Shown here: piece by piece, positions 15,444 to 22,382 of the stretch
Layout of the letters: each line of letters begins with the position of its first letter
Numbering within the stretch: position 1 is the first letter of the stretch
Assembly (NCBI GenBank): GCA_036269915.1
Contig: DATBDM010000319.1
Span: 1-28,899, forward strand
Source of the DNA: DATBDM01 sp036269915
GTDB lineage: Bacteria > Actinomycetota > Thermoleophilia > Solirubrobacterales > Solirubrobacteraceae
Direction: 5' to 3'
DNA length: 28,899 bases
The notes under the pieces: generated by a model
Database searches by the model: none
What the model saw: the letters and a program-made list of their open reading frames with translations, nothing else
Told to the model about the DNA's origin: nothing
Translations under genes and position numbers: made by a program

Positions 15444-16451
15444 CTACTGGCCGTGCGGCAGCGTCCCCGAGAGGACGGTCGGGCCGGGCTTGGCCGGCCT
15501 GGCCTTCGTCTCACGGGTGACGAGGACCTTGTCGTAGGTCGCGAACAGCTGCGGGAAGTCCTTGGCGTCGTTCTTGCCGGGGCCGCCGACCGTGAGGACG
15601 TTGTTGGTCACGGAGGTCTGCGGGAAGCCGAGCAGCTTCGCGGTGCCGTCCTTCTTCGTGAACCACACGGCGTAGAACTCGCCCTTGCGGTTGTTGGGGA
15701 TGTCCTGGGCGCCGATAGCGAACTGGACGCTGCCGTTCTGGGACTTGAACAGGCGCATCAGGCCCGCGGCCTGGGAGCCGTTCGCGCCCTGCAGGAGGAT
15801 GTCGTTGCCCGTCGCCTGCGGGGTGGAGCCGGGGGTGGCCGTCGCGGCCGGCGCGTTGTTGCTCGCCGTCTTCGCGCCCGGGTCGTCGCCGCCGCGGGTG
15901 ATGAACCAGACCAGGAAGGCGGCGATGGCGAGCGCCACGACGCCGATCAGCAGCGCGCCGCCGAGGCGCGAGGAGCCGGCGACCGCGAGCGGCCCGGAGC
16001 CGCCGCCGGCCGGCGGCGCCGCGTCCCGGGCGGGGCGGGGGCGTGGGGCGGCCTCGTCGCGCAGCGGCCGCGGGCGCGGGGCGACCGGCTCGGCGTTCGG
16101 AGAGGCTGCGGCCTCGGGCACCGCGGGGACGCGCTCGCCGCCGACCTCGCGCAGGCGCTCGGCGGCGCGGGCTGCCCACGCGCGCGCCGGCTCGGAGCGC
16201 TCGACCTGCGTTCGCGTCGCGGCGGCCGCGCGATCGGTCTGCTGGCCGAGCAGCCAGTCGGTGATGCGGCCGGTGTCGACGTCCCCGTCGGGCGCGCCCG
16301 CGAGCGCGTGCAGCGCGGCGTCCGCGCGCTCGCGGACCTGCCGCTCGGGGATGCCGAGCAGCTCGGAGAGCTCGCCGTAGGAGCGGTCCTGGCGGAGGAC
16401 GAGCTCGAGCACGGCGCGCTGATCGGGTGCGAGGAGGTCGAGCGGCGTCAT
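15444..16451 (-). CDS. Membrane protein with sigma-region-4-like HTH and RskA-like extracellular domain
   Basis: 335-residue single-pass protein. Residues about 5-50 (LLAPDQRAVLELVLRQ, SYGELSELLGI) resemble the DNA-binding region 4 of ECF sigma factors. A long Pro/Arg/Ala-rich cytoplasmic linker follows, then a membrane helix (about 184-205, GGALLIGVVALAIAAFLVWF), and a C-terminal extracytoplasmic domain like that of anti-sigma-K (EFYAVWFTKKDG, KVLVTRETKARP, PTVLSGTLPHG). It lacks the zinc-binding anti-sigma domain normally found N-terminally. It may act as a membrane-tethered regulator or an atypical anti-sigma factor (inference). No sigma gene is adjacent. ATG 16451 has no clear ribosome site. 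It converges on the aldolase gene with nine bases between stops. Confidence 0.8.
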   Translation of the reverse strand: MTPLDLLAPDQRAVLELVLRQDRSYGELSELLGIPERQVRERADAALHALAGAPDGDVDTGRITDWLLGQQTDRAAAATRTQVERSEPARAWAARAAERLREVGGERVPAVPEAAASPNAEPVAPRPRPLRDEAAPRPRPARDAAPPAGGGSGPLAVAGSSRLGGALLIGVVALAIAAFLVWFITRGGDDPGAKTASNNAPAATATPGSTPQATGNDILLQGANGSQAAGLMRLFKSQNGSVQFAIGAQDIPNNRKGEFYAVWFTKKDGTAKLLGFPQTSVTNNVLTVGGPGKNDAKDFPQLFATYDKVLVTRETKARPAKPGPTVLSGTLPHGQ

Positions 16452-16497
16452 GGCTGCTGTCTCGGAAGGGTAGTGACGCTCCTTGAGAGCGGTTTCA

Positions 16498-16503
16498 TAT
16501 GCT
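16498..16503 (+). promoter_or_regulatory. -10-like hexamer TATGCT before thioesterase gene
   Basis: TATGCT lies nine bases before the ATG at 16513 in a locally AT-richer patch (TTTCATATGCT); no Shine-Dalgarno sequence is present. Suggests a leaderless or nearly leaderless transcript. Confidence 0.4.
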
Positions 16504-16512
16504 CCCGCCGCG

Positions 16513-16908
16513 ATGGACGCTGCCCTCGGCCCCTTCACCGGCTTCGACGCCCACTACGGCCTCGAGGTCCTCGACGCCGACGACGAGCAGGTTCGCGCGC
16601 AGGTCGCCGTGCGGCCCGAGTTGCTACAGCCCGCTGGCCTGGTCCACGGCGGCGTCTTCGCCTCGATCGCGGAGTCGATCTGCTCGATCGCGACCTGGGT
16701 CGCCGTCAGCCGCGAGGGGCAGACCGCCCAGGGGCTGAGCAACCAGACGAACTTCCTGCGCCCGATCACGGGCGGCACGATCCACGCCCTCGCCCGGCGC
16801 CGCCACCGTGGTCGGACGACCTGGGTGTGGGAGGTCGACATCACCGACGACGACGATCGCCTCTGCGCGATCGTGCGCATGACCGTCGCCGTGCGCGACG
16901 CGCCGTAG
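16513..16908 (+). CDS. PaaI-type hotdog-fold thioesterase
   Basis: Probable acyl-CoA thioesterase of 131 residues, the usual length for the PaaI/YbgC-like hotdog family. The diagnostic segment LLQPAGLVHGGVFASIAESI (about residues 36-55) carries the family HGG turn and the active-site acidic residue on the following helix; GLSNQTNFLRPITGGTIHALAR matches the core strands. The start ATG 16513 gives the canonical N-terminus; an upstream GTG/ATG-like start would overlap the divergent gene's promoter. Substrate unknown. The stop codon directly abuts that of the convergent DUF3105-like gene, with no bases between. Confidence 0.92.
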   Translation: MDAALGPFTGFDAHYGLEVLDADDEQVRAQVAVRPELLQPAGLVHGGVFASIAESICSIATWVAVSREGQTAQGLSNQTNFLRPITGGTIHALARRRHRGRTTWVWEVDITDDDDRLCAIVRMTVAVRDAP

Positions 16909-17406
16909 TCAGCGACCCGCGCCGCGGCCGAGCCACGCGTCGGCGAAGCGCTCGAGCGCCGGATCCGACGGCCCGCTCGCGCGCAGGCGCCGCCGCCAGG
17001 CCAGCGCCGTCGCCGGGCCCGAGTCCGGGCTGCGAGTGAGGATCACGGCCTGGCCCGCCGCGGCGAGCGCGGGGTCGAAGCGCCCCGCGACGCGGCGCTG
17101 GACGCGGACGAGCGCCGGGTCGGGGCGCCGCCCCGGGTAGGTGAGCACGACGTCGCCGAGCTCGAGGGCCTCCAGCACCTGGTCGACGGAGAGCGCGCGG
17201 CGATCCGCCCGGACCGGGACGACGTGGTGCGGCCCGCTGGCGGGCAGCGCCCCGCCGGCCCGGTCGATGTGGTCGCTCGGCTGCAGGTGCCGTGCCCCGC
17301 GGTCGGGCTCGAGCGCGCCCGGCCCGCTCGCAGCCGCGTCGACGCCTCCTTCGTCGCGCCCCGCGAGCAGCGTGACCGCGCCCGCGACGATCGCGAGCAC
17401 GAGCAC
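16909..17406 (-). CDS. DUF3105-like membrane-anchored protein
   Basis: Single N-terminal membrane helix followed by a soluble domain of about 140 residues resembling DUF3105: ARHLQPSDHI, LPASGPHHVVPV, QVLEALELGDVVLTYPG and AVILTRSPD...ALAWRRRL. The family normally has a His-Leu-Glu-His-Gly motif at the ALELG position; both His are missing here, while the earlier RH and GPHH are kept. Function of DUF3105 is unknown. GTG 17406 is the first conventional start and leaves the membrane helix without a positive N-terminus. A CTG at 17439, overlapping the WS/DGAT stop as CTGA, would add MRRLATIALAV, a better membrane anchor. The frame stays open further upstream but has no ATG, GTG or TTG. Confidence 0.7.
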   Translation of the reverse strand: MLVLAIVAGAVTLLAGRDEGGVDAAASGPGALEPDRGARHLQPSDHIDRAGGALPASGPHHVVPVRADRRALSVDQVLEALELGDVVLTYPGRRPDPALVRVQRRVAGRFDPALAAAGQAVILTRSPDSGPATALAWRRRLRASGPSDPALERFADAWLGRGAGR

Positions 17407-17435
17407 GACGGCCAGGGCGATCGTCGCGAGCCGCC

Positions 17436-18902
17436 TCAGCCCGCCCGCCCGCCCGAGGCCGTCGAGCGCTTCGCGCGCGTCGAGCGCCGCGTCGCCGACC
17501 GTGCCCGCCCACCGCGCTCCGACGACGGGGTGACGCCGGCCGCGGCCGCGAGCTCGGCGATCGCCCGCTCGACGTCACCGGCGAACTCGTCGAGGTCCTC
17601 CATCGCGTCGTAGTCGCCGAGCAGCCCGAAGTACAGGCTCCCGTCGTAGGACATGATCGCGATGCCCAGCGCGGTGTTCGGTGTCAGCGGGACCTCGGGG
17701 TAGAACGCGCGCAGCTTGCGGCCGAGCATGTACAGGGGCAGCTGCGGGCCCGGCACGTTCGTGACCGTCAGGTTGTAGAGCCGTTGTGAGCCGGCCAGTC
17801 GCGCGGCCTGGTCGAGGATCGTCGGCGCGGCGAAGCCGGCCAGCGAGGTCAGCACCTCCGCGCCGACCGCCTGCCCCGAGGCCTTGAGGTCGCCCATCGC
17901 GGCGTGAACGGCGGCGAAGCGCGCTCCGGGGTCGTCGAGCTGCACGGGCAGCGGCGCGTACATGGCGCTGACGCGGTTGCCGAGCGCGCCGCGCTGCTCG
18001 TCCGTGCGCACGGAGACCGGCACCATCGCCAGGAGCCCCTCCTGCGGTTCGCGGCCGCGGCGGCGCAGCAGCGAGCGCAGGGCACCCGCGACGACCGTGA
18101 GCACGACGTCGTTGACCGTGCCGCCGAGCGCGCCCTTGATCGCCTTGAAGCGGTCGAGGTCGCCCGTCGCCCACGCGAAGCGGCGGTGCGGGCCGACGCG
18201 CACGTTGAGCGGGCTCGGCGGCGCGCTGCGCAGGCTGGCCAGGCCGAGGCCGGCGACCGCACTCGCGGCGCGCACGGTCGCGCGCGGGTCCTCGAGCACG
18301 CCGCCCAGCGCCTTCGCGGCGCTCAGCGGGATCTCCGCGCGCTCGCTGAGGGTGTCGGCGAGCAGCGACGCCCCGCTCGGCTCGGGCCGCGGGAACCACG
18401 CGGGCGCGGGCTCGCGCTCGGGTGGGTCGGCCTCCAGATCGAAGAGCACGGCCATGATGTCGACGCCCGACACGCCGTCCACGAGCGCGTGGTGGGTCTT
18501 GCAGATCAGCGCGAACTCGTCGCGGCCGACGCGCTCGACGAGCGCGATCTCCCAGAGCGGCTTCGTCCGGTCGAGCGCCTGCGAGAACAGCCGGCCGGCG
18601 AGCTTGCGCAGCTCCTCCTCGCCGGCGGGCTCCGGCAGCGCCGTGTGGCGGATGTGGTAGCGGGCGTTGAAGTGCGGGTCGTCGACCCACACGGGCCGGC
18701 CCTGCCCGAACGGCGGGAAGGCGAGCTTCTGGCGGTAGCGGGGAACGAGGTGCAGCCGCTGCTCGATCGCGGCGACGAAGTCCTCGTAGTCGGGCGCGGG
18801 GCCGTCGAGGACGAGGACGGAGCCCACGTGCATGTGCGCGCCGCCCTTCTCGATGGCGAGGAACGAAGCGTCGAGTCCGGTGAGCCGGTCGGGATTGGGC
18901 AC
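17436..18902 (-). CDS. Wax ester synthase/diacylglycerol acyltransferase (WS/DGAT)
   Basis: Membrane-associated acyltransferase that esterifies diacylglycerol or fatty alcohols with acyl-CoA, making storage lipid. The 488-residue length is usual. The N-terminal PDRLTGLDASFLAIE, catalytic HHALVDG (about residues 130-140), NDVVLTVVAGALR and NLTVTNVPGPQLPLYMLG segments are diagnostic. I chose GTG 18902, which gives the canonical N-terminus; upstream ATGs fall in the sigma-factor promoter. The last 25 residues are an unusual Arg/Ser/Thr-rich tail that overlaps an alternative reading frame and ends right after a (GGGC)4 tract. It diverges from an ECF sigma gene, which may control it (inference). 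Confidence 0.93.
   Translation of the reverse strand: MPNPDRLTGLDASFLAIEKGGAHMHVGSVLVLDGPAPDYEDFVAAIEQRLHLVPRYRQKLAFPPFGQGRPVWVDDPHFNARYHIRHTALPEPAGEEELRKLAGRLFSQALDRTKPLWEIALVERVGRDEFALICKTHHALVDGVSGVDIMAVLFDLEADPPEREPAPAWFPRPEPSGASLLADTLSERAEIPLSAAKALGGVLEDPRATVRAASAVAGLGLASLRSAPPSPLNVRVGPHRRFAWATGDLDRFKAIKGALGGTVNDVVLTVVAGALRSLLRRRGREPQEGLLAMVPVSVRTDEQRGALGNRVSAMYAPLPVQLDDPGARFAAVHAAMGDLKASGQAVGAEVLTSLAGFAAPTILDQAARLAGSQRLYNLTVTNVPGPQLPLYMLGRKLRAFYPEVPLTPNTALGIAIMSYDGSLYFGLLGDYDAMEDLDEFAGDVERAIAELAAAAGVTPSSERGGRARSATRRSTRAKRSTASGGRAG
17440..17455. repeat. Tetranucleotide tandem repeat (CCCG)4
   Basis: Four perfect CCCG units (GGGC on the coding strand) lie immediately before the TGA stop of the WS/DGAT gene. 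One extra unit would carry the WS/DGAT frame past this stop into the DUF3105-like frame, so the repeat sits where a length change would fuse the two genes. Confidence 0.8.
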
Positions 18903-18952
18903 GCCCGGATTCTCGCCGGTCGGCCCGCGCTGCGCAAAGATTCCACGACAGA

Positions 18953-18962
18953 GTTTATAAAC
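18953..18962. promoter_or_regulatory. GTTTATAAAC palindrome in divergent WS/DGAT-sigma promoter region
   Basis: A perfect ten-base AT-rich palindrome in an otherwise GC-rich region, flanked by direct TTCCAC copies at 18941 and 18964. On the lower strand TATAAA could be a -10 for the WS/DGAT gene. Possible regulator site or overlapping promoters; the protein that would bind is unknown. Confidence 0.4.
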
Positions 18963-18975
18963 CTTCCACATCGCG

Positions 18976-18981
18976 TATAAC
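18976..18981 (+). promoter_or_regulatory. -10 hexamer TATAAC before ECF sigma gene
   Basis: TATAAC matches five of six consensus bases and ends six bases before the ATG at 18988. No Shine-Dalgarno sequence is present, so the transcript is probably leaderless. Confidence 0.6.
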
Positions 18982-18987
18982 CTAGCC

Positions 18988-19527
18988 ATGGCGATCGAGC
19001 TCAACGACCCGGCCACCTTCCAGCGCGTCTTCGCCGAGCACGAGCGCGGCGTCTACGCGGCCGCGTTCCGCATCCTCGGCAACGGCGCGCAGGCACAGGA
19101 CGTCGTGCAGGACGTGTTCCTGCGCCTCTGGCGCCGCCCGCGGTCCTTCGACGAGCGCCGCGGCGCGCTCGGGTCCTACCTGCGGCTGATGGCCCGTTCG
19201 CGGGCGCTCGACCTGTGGCGCGAGGCGCAGGCCGCCGGCCGCGCGTCGGACCGCCTCAAGGTCGTGGTCGCCGACGAGGACCTCCGGCTCGACGCCCAAC
19301 CCGGGCCCGCGGCCGAGCTCGCGCAGACGCGTGGCGTGCTCGGCGATGCCCTCCGGCAACTGCCCGATGCCCAGCGCGAGGCGCTGGTCCTCGCGTACTG
19401 GGGCGGCCTCACCGCGGACGAGATCGCGCGCCGCTCCGACATCCCTCTGGGCACCGCCAAGAGCCGGCTCCGGCTCGGCCTGAGCAAGCTGCGCGACGAG
19501 TGCGGCGACGCGCTCGTCGCCGCATAG
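18988..19527 (+). CDS. ECF-type RNA polymerase sigma factor
   Basis: 179-residue sigma-70 family factor. Region 2 spans about residues 10-75 (FAEHERGVYAAAFRILGN, AQDVVQDVFLRLWRRP), and region 4 spans about 120-170 (LRQLPDAQREALVLAYWGGLTADEIARR, PLGTAKSRLRLGLSKLR). Region 3 is absent, as expected for an ECF factor. No anti-sigma gene follows; a hairpin comes right after the stop. Possible targets include its own promoter and the divergent WS/DGAT gene. The RskA-like membrane protein at 15444-16451 is not adjacent and lacks an anti-sigma domain, so partnership is not supported. Confidence 0.95.
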   Translation: MAIELNDPATFQRVFAEHERGVYAAAFRILGNGAQAQDVVQDVFLRLWRRPRSFDERRGALGSYLRLMARSRALDLWREAQAAGRASDRLKVVVADEDLRLDAQPGPAAELAQTRGVLGDALRQLPDAQREALVLAYWGGLTADEIARRSDIPLGTAKSRLRLGLSKLRDECGDALVAA

Positions 19528-19539
19528 GCCCGGATCCAC

Positions 19540-19561
19540 GTGTGTGCGGTCCCGCACACAC
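19540..19561 (+). terminator. Hairpin terminator after the sigma factor gene
   Basis: A nine-pair stem (GTGTGTGCG with CGCACACAC) and a four-base loop start 12 bases after the sigma-factor stop. CCCGG and CCGGG just outside can extend the pairing. No T-run follows. It separates the sigma gene from the riboswitch-controlled gene. Confidence 0.65.
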
Positions 19562-19605
19562 CGGGATCGGCGCATCATCTAGCCTCACCGGCCGTTTGTC
19601 CGGCC

Positions 19606-19768
19606 ACGCCGAGCCGCGAGCGCACGATGCGCCCGGGGGCGGGGGATCCATCGCCGGCGCCCTCAGGCGCCGGCAGGGGCGAATCCGCGGCTGATGCCGC
19701 GGTAGCGACGGGAACGGCGCCAGGAGGCGCCGGCCGCCGCGAGCCCGACAGCTAACCCCGTAGGCAGC
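19606..19768 (+). promoter_or_regulatory. ydaO-type c-di-AMP riboswitch
   Basis: The 5' leader of the RlpA-like gene contains the conserved blocks of the ydaO/yuaA aptamer in order: GGCGGGGGATCCA (19638-19650), AGGGGCGAATCC (19675-19686), GGTAGCGACGGGAAC (19701-19715) and CGACAGCTAACCCCGTAGGC (19746-19765). The variable stems between them are perfect GC hairpins (GCCGGCGCC/GGCGCCGGC near 19652-19674, GCGGC/GCCGC near 19687-19701). GCC at 19608-19610 may close the P1 stem with GGC at 19763-19765; CCGGCC (19600-19605) can pair with GGCCGG (19771-19776) near the ribosome site, a candidate expression platform. In other actinomycetes this class controls cell-wall hydrolases and c-di-AMP usually turns expression off. 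Confidence 0.93.
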
Positions 19769-19796
19769 CAGGCCGGTGATCAATAGGAGGTCTCCC

Positions 19797-20462
19797 TTGA
19801 GACCGAGTTCTGCCCGTACCGCGCTCGTCGCGGGCGTGCTGAGCATCGCCAGCACCGGCGCCGCGGTCCTGCCCGCCATGGCGTCTGCCGATACCCAGGG
19901 CAACCCGTCGGCCTCGATCGCGAGCGTCGGCGTCGTCAAGCGCCACATCAACGTGACCGCCGGCGGGAAGGCCGTCGTCCGCGGCGCCGTCGCCCCGCGC
20001 TCGCGCGGCGTGCGCGCGCTGCTGCAGGTCCGCCGCGCGTCGGGCTGGAAGACGCTCGACCGCGACCGCACCGGCTCGCGCGGGCGCTATCACCTGCATC
20101 GACGCCTCGGCGCGCCGACGAGCGGTCATGCCCGCGTGGTCGTCGCCGGCGGGGGCCGAAAGCGCCACCGCGGCCTCGGCCGCTTGAACGTCTACCGCTA
20201 CGCCCAGGTGTCGTGGTACGGCCCCGGCCTCTACGGCAACCACCTCGGCTGCGGCGGCACGCTCGGCTACTCCACGATCGGCGTGGCCAACAAGTCGCTG
20301 CCCTGCGGCACGCGGCTGACGCTGCGCCACGCCGGCCACACGCTGCGCGTGCGCGTCATCGACCGCGGCCCCTACGTGGCCGCCCGCGAGTTCGACCTCA
20401 CCGCCGCCACGGCCCGGAAGCTCCGCTTCCACGGCCACGGCGCCATCCTCACCACGCGCTGA
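19797..20462 (+). CDS. Secreted RlpA-like double-psi beta-barrel protein
   Basis: Exported cell-wall protein of 221 residues. The start is TTG 19797, six bases after AGGAGG; the upstream GTG at 19776 would place the ribosome site inside the gene. The N-terminus is a signal peptide ending about AMASA-DTQG. Residues about 45-125 form a beta-rich, Arg-rich domain. The C-terminal 85 residues are an RlpA-like barrel: YAQVSWYGPGLYGNHLGCGG, KSLPCGTRLTLRH, RVRVIDRGPYVAAREFDLTAATA. Some RlpA proteins cleave peptidoglycan glycan strands, others only bind it; the catalytic state is not settled. Two Cys in the barrel (CGG and PCGT) may pair. The c-di-AMP riboswitch in front links it to wall remodelling. 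Confidence 0.9.
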   Translation: MRPSSARTALVAGVLSIASTGAAVLPAMASADTQGNPSASIASVGVVKRHINVTAGGKAVVRGAVAPRSRGVRALLQVRRASGWKTLDRDRTGSRGRYHLHRRLGAPTSGHARVVVAGGGRKRHRGLGRLNVYRYAQVSWYGPGLYGNHLGCGGTLGYSTIGVANKSLPCGTRLTLRHAGHTLRVRVIDRGPYVAAREFDLTAATARKLRFHGHGAILTTR

Positions 20463-20476
20463 GCGGACCGGCGGCG

Positions 20477-20500
20477 CCCCGGATCGCGACTGATCCGGGG
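20477..20500 (+). terminator. Hairpin terminator after the RlpA-like gene
   Basis: A perfect nine-pair stem (CCCCGGATC with GATCCGGGG) and a six-base loop, 15 bases after the stop codon. No T-run. It ends two bases before the TACGCT hexamer of the dinB promoter, so terminator and promoter are packed together. Confidence 0.7.
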
Positions 20501-20502
20501 CG

Positions 20503-20508
20503 TACGCT
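20503..20508 (+). promoter_or_regulatory. -10-like hexamer TACGCT before dinB
   Basis: TACGCT ends seven bases before the GTG at 20516 and there is no Shine-Dalgarno sequence, suggesting a leaderless dinB transcript. The upstream spacer is occupied by the RlpA-like gene's hairpin; no LexA-type box was recognised. Confidence 0.45.
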
Positions 20509-20515
20509 TGTTCGC

Positions 20516-21604
20516 GTGACGGAGCCGAAGCGGGTCATCGCGCACCTCGACTGCGACGCGTTCTACGCGACGGTCGAGCTGCTGCGGCGGCCCGAGCTGG
20601 CCGGCAAGCCGGTGATCGTCGCCGGCAGCGGGCCGCGGGCCGTCGTCACCACCGCGTCCTACGAGGCGCGCAAGTTCGGCGTCGGCTCGGCGATGCCCGC
20701 CACGCGCGCGCGGCGGCTGTGTCCCGACGCGATCGTGATCCCGCCGGACTTCACCGCCTATCGCGAGACCTCCCAGCAGGTCTGGGCGATCGTGCTGGCC
20801 CGGCTCGACCGCGTCCAGCAGCTCGGGCTCGACGAGGCCTACGCCGAGCTGACGGGGGTGCCGAAGCCGCTGCGCGTGCTGCGCGAGGTCATCGCCGCGG
20901 TCAAGGAGCAGACCGGCGTCCAGCTCTCGGTCGGCGTCGGCCCGTCGCGGCTCGTGGCCAAGTGCTGCAGCGACCTCGGCAAGCCGGCGGGGTTCGTCGC
21001 CATGGGCCGCGAGGAGGCCTGCGTGCGCTTCGCGACCGCGCCGACGAGCCGCGTCCCCGGCATCGGGCCCAAGACCGCGGAGCGGCTCGCCGAGCTCGGC
21101 CTGCACACGCTCGGCCAGCTCCAGCAGGCGGACGTGGCGCTGCTCGCCGAGCGCTTCGGCGGCAACTCCGGCCACTTCCTCAAGCGCCGGGCGCACTTCG
21201 AGGACGACTCGCCCGTCCAGACCGAGCGCGGCGCCGCCAAGTCGCGCTCCAACGAGCGCACGTTCGACGCCGACATCGACTCCCTCCAGGAGCTCGAGGA
21301 GGTGATCCGGCGGCTCGGCCGCGAGCTTGCCGAGGGTCTGGGCTCGCGCGGGCGCAAGGGGCGCACGATCGCGATCAAGGTGCGTCTCGACGACTGGACG
21401 ACGGTCACCCGCGCCCGCACGCTCAAGGAGGCGACGCACGATCCGCAGACGGTGATCGACGTCGCGCTCGAGCTGCTGCGCGCGTACGCGCCGCCGCGGC
21501 CGGTGCGGCTGCTCGGCGTGCGCGTCGCGGGCTTCGAGGACGTCGAGCCCGAGATCCGCCGCGCGCCGCCGTCGCCCGGCGCCCAGCTCGCCCTGCCCGT
21601 CTAG
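20516..21604 (+). CDS. dinB: DNA polymerase IV (Y-family translesion polymerase)
   Basis: Error-prone translesion DNA polymerase, 362 residues, the normal length. Catalytic acids D12 (HLDCDAFYATVE) and D106-E107 (GLDEAYAELTG) are present; Y17 is the expected steric-gate residue against ribonucleotides. The thumb helix-hairpin-helix (SRVPGIGPKTAERLAELGLHTLGQL) and little-finger domain (SNERTFDADIDS, GRTIAIKVRLDDWTTVTR) follow. The C-terminal QLALPV resembles a sliding-clamp-binding motif. I chose GTG 20516 because it gives the canonical N-terminus. The stop shares the palindrome CTAG with the stop of the convergent thioredoxin gene. Confidence 0.95.
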   Translation: MTEPKRVIAHLDCDAFYATVELLRRPELAGKPVIVAGSGPRAVVTTASYEARKFGVGSAMPATRARRLCPDAIVIPPDFTAYRETSQQVWAIVLARLDRVQQLGLDEAYAELTGVPKPLRVLREVIAAVKEQTGVQLSVGVGPSRLVAKCCSDLGKPAGFVAMGREEACVRFATAPTSRVPGIGPKTAERLAELGLHTLGQLQQADVALLAERFGGNSGHFLKRRAHFEDDSPVQTERGAAKSRSNERTFDADIDSLQELEEVIRRLGRELAEGLGSRGRKGRTIAIKVRLDDWTTVTRARTLKEATHDPQTVIDVALELLRAYAPPRPVRLLGVRVAGFEDVEPEIRRAPPSPGAQLALPV

Positions 21605-22341
21605 TAGAGCGCCGCGGCCAGCTTCCGGCGCGACTCGCGCGCGAGCGGGTGCTCGACGCCGAGATCGTCGAGGACGCCGACGACCGCCTGGCGCAGCGCG
21701 TCGCGGCGGTCCTGGTCGCTGGTCGCGGCGATCGCGTCGATCAGGCCCTGCAGCCCGCGCTCGGTATCGCCGGCGTCGAGCGCGTCGAAGGCGGCGGCGA
21801 CGTCGGGATCGTCCTCGAGTCGCATCCGCGCGACGAGCCCGTCGGCGGCGAAGGAGCCGGTGACGTTGCCCAGCACCTCGAGCGCCGCCTCACGGTCGCC
21901 GCGGTCGCGCAGCAGGCGCGCGAGCGGCACGGCGGCGTCGGCGCGGCCGGGCTCGAGCTCGAGCGCGCGGCGCAGGCTCGGCTCGCCGCCCTCCAGGACG
22001 AGCGCGTCCGCCTCGGAGGGGACGAGGCCGTCGAAGAAGCGCTTGACCGTGGCGGGCGGATGGGCGCCGGTGAACTCGTCGGCCAGCTGGCCGTCCTTGA
22101 AGGCCTTCACGGCGGGGATGCCCTGGATCTGGAAGGCGGCGGCGAGCCGCGGGTTCGCGTCGGTGTCGACCTTGGCGAGCGCGACCTGGCCCTGGCGGGC
22201 GTTGGCCTCCTGCTCGAGCACGGGCGTCAGCTGGCGGCACGGGCCGCACCACGACGCCCAGAAGTCGACCACGACGGGAAGCTCCTTGGAGCGCTCGATC
22301 ACGTCGCGCTCGAAGGTCTCCTCGGTGGCGTCGAAGATCAT
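21601..22341 (-). CDS. cnoX: Thioredoxin/TPR co-chaperone-like protein (CnoX/YbbN type)
   Basis: 246 residues. The N-terminal 105 residues are a thioredoxin fold with WCGPC at 31-35 and the cis-proline segment IQGIPAVKAF. Residues about 120-246 contain TPR-like helical repeats (EPSLRRALELEPGRADAAVPLARLL, REAALEVL), the layout of E. coli CnoX (YbbN), a redox-linked holdase for GroEL substrates. E. coli CnoX has a non-reducing SxxC site, whereas this protein has a full CGPC site, so it may also reduce disulfides. TATCCT (22350-22355) lies eight bases before the ATG with no Shine-Dalgarno sequence. Confidence 0.87.
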   Translation of the reverse strand: MIFDATEETFERDVIERSKELPVVVDFWASWCGPCRQLTPVLEQEANARQGQVALAKVDTDANPRLAAAFQIQGIPAVKAFKDGQLADEFTGAHPPATVKRFFDGLVPSEADALVLEGGEPSLRRALELEPGRADAAVPLARLLRDRGDREAALEVLGNVTGSFAADGLVARMRLEDDPDVAAAFDALDAGDTERGLQGLIDAIAATSDQDRRDALRQAVVGVLDDLGVEHPLARESRRKLAAALY

Positions 22342-22349
22342 GCGATTTC

Positions 22350-22355
22350 AGGATA
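22350..22355 (-). promoter_or_regulatory. -10-like hexamer TATCCT before cnoX
   Basis: On the lower strand TATCCT ends eight bases before the ATG at 22341; no Shine-Dalgarno sequence is present. The divergent hydrolase gene starts about 40 bases away, so both promoters share this small region. Confidence 0.4.
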
Positions 22356-22382
22356 TCCCCGGCCGTGCGCCATCCTGACGGC

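Noticed and set aside
15444..19527. RskA-like protein as the anti-sigma partner of the ECF sigma factor
   Set aside because: The genes are more than 2.5 kb apart with unrelated genes between them, and the membrane protein lacks an anti-sigma domain.
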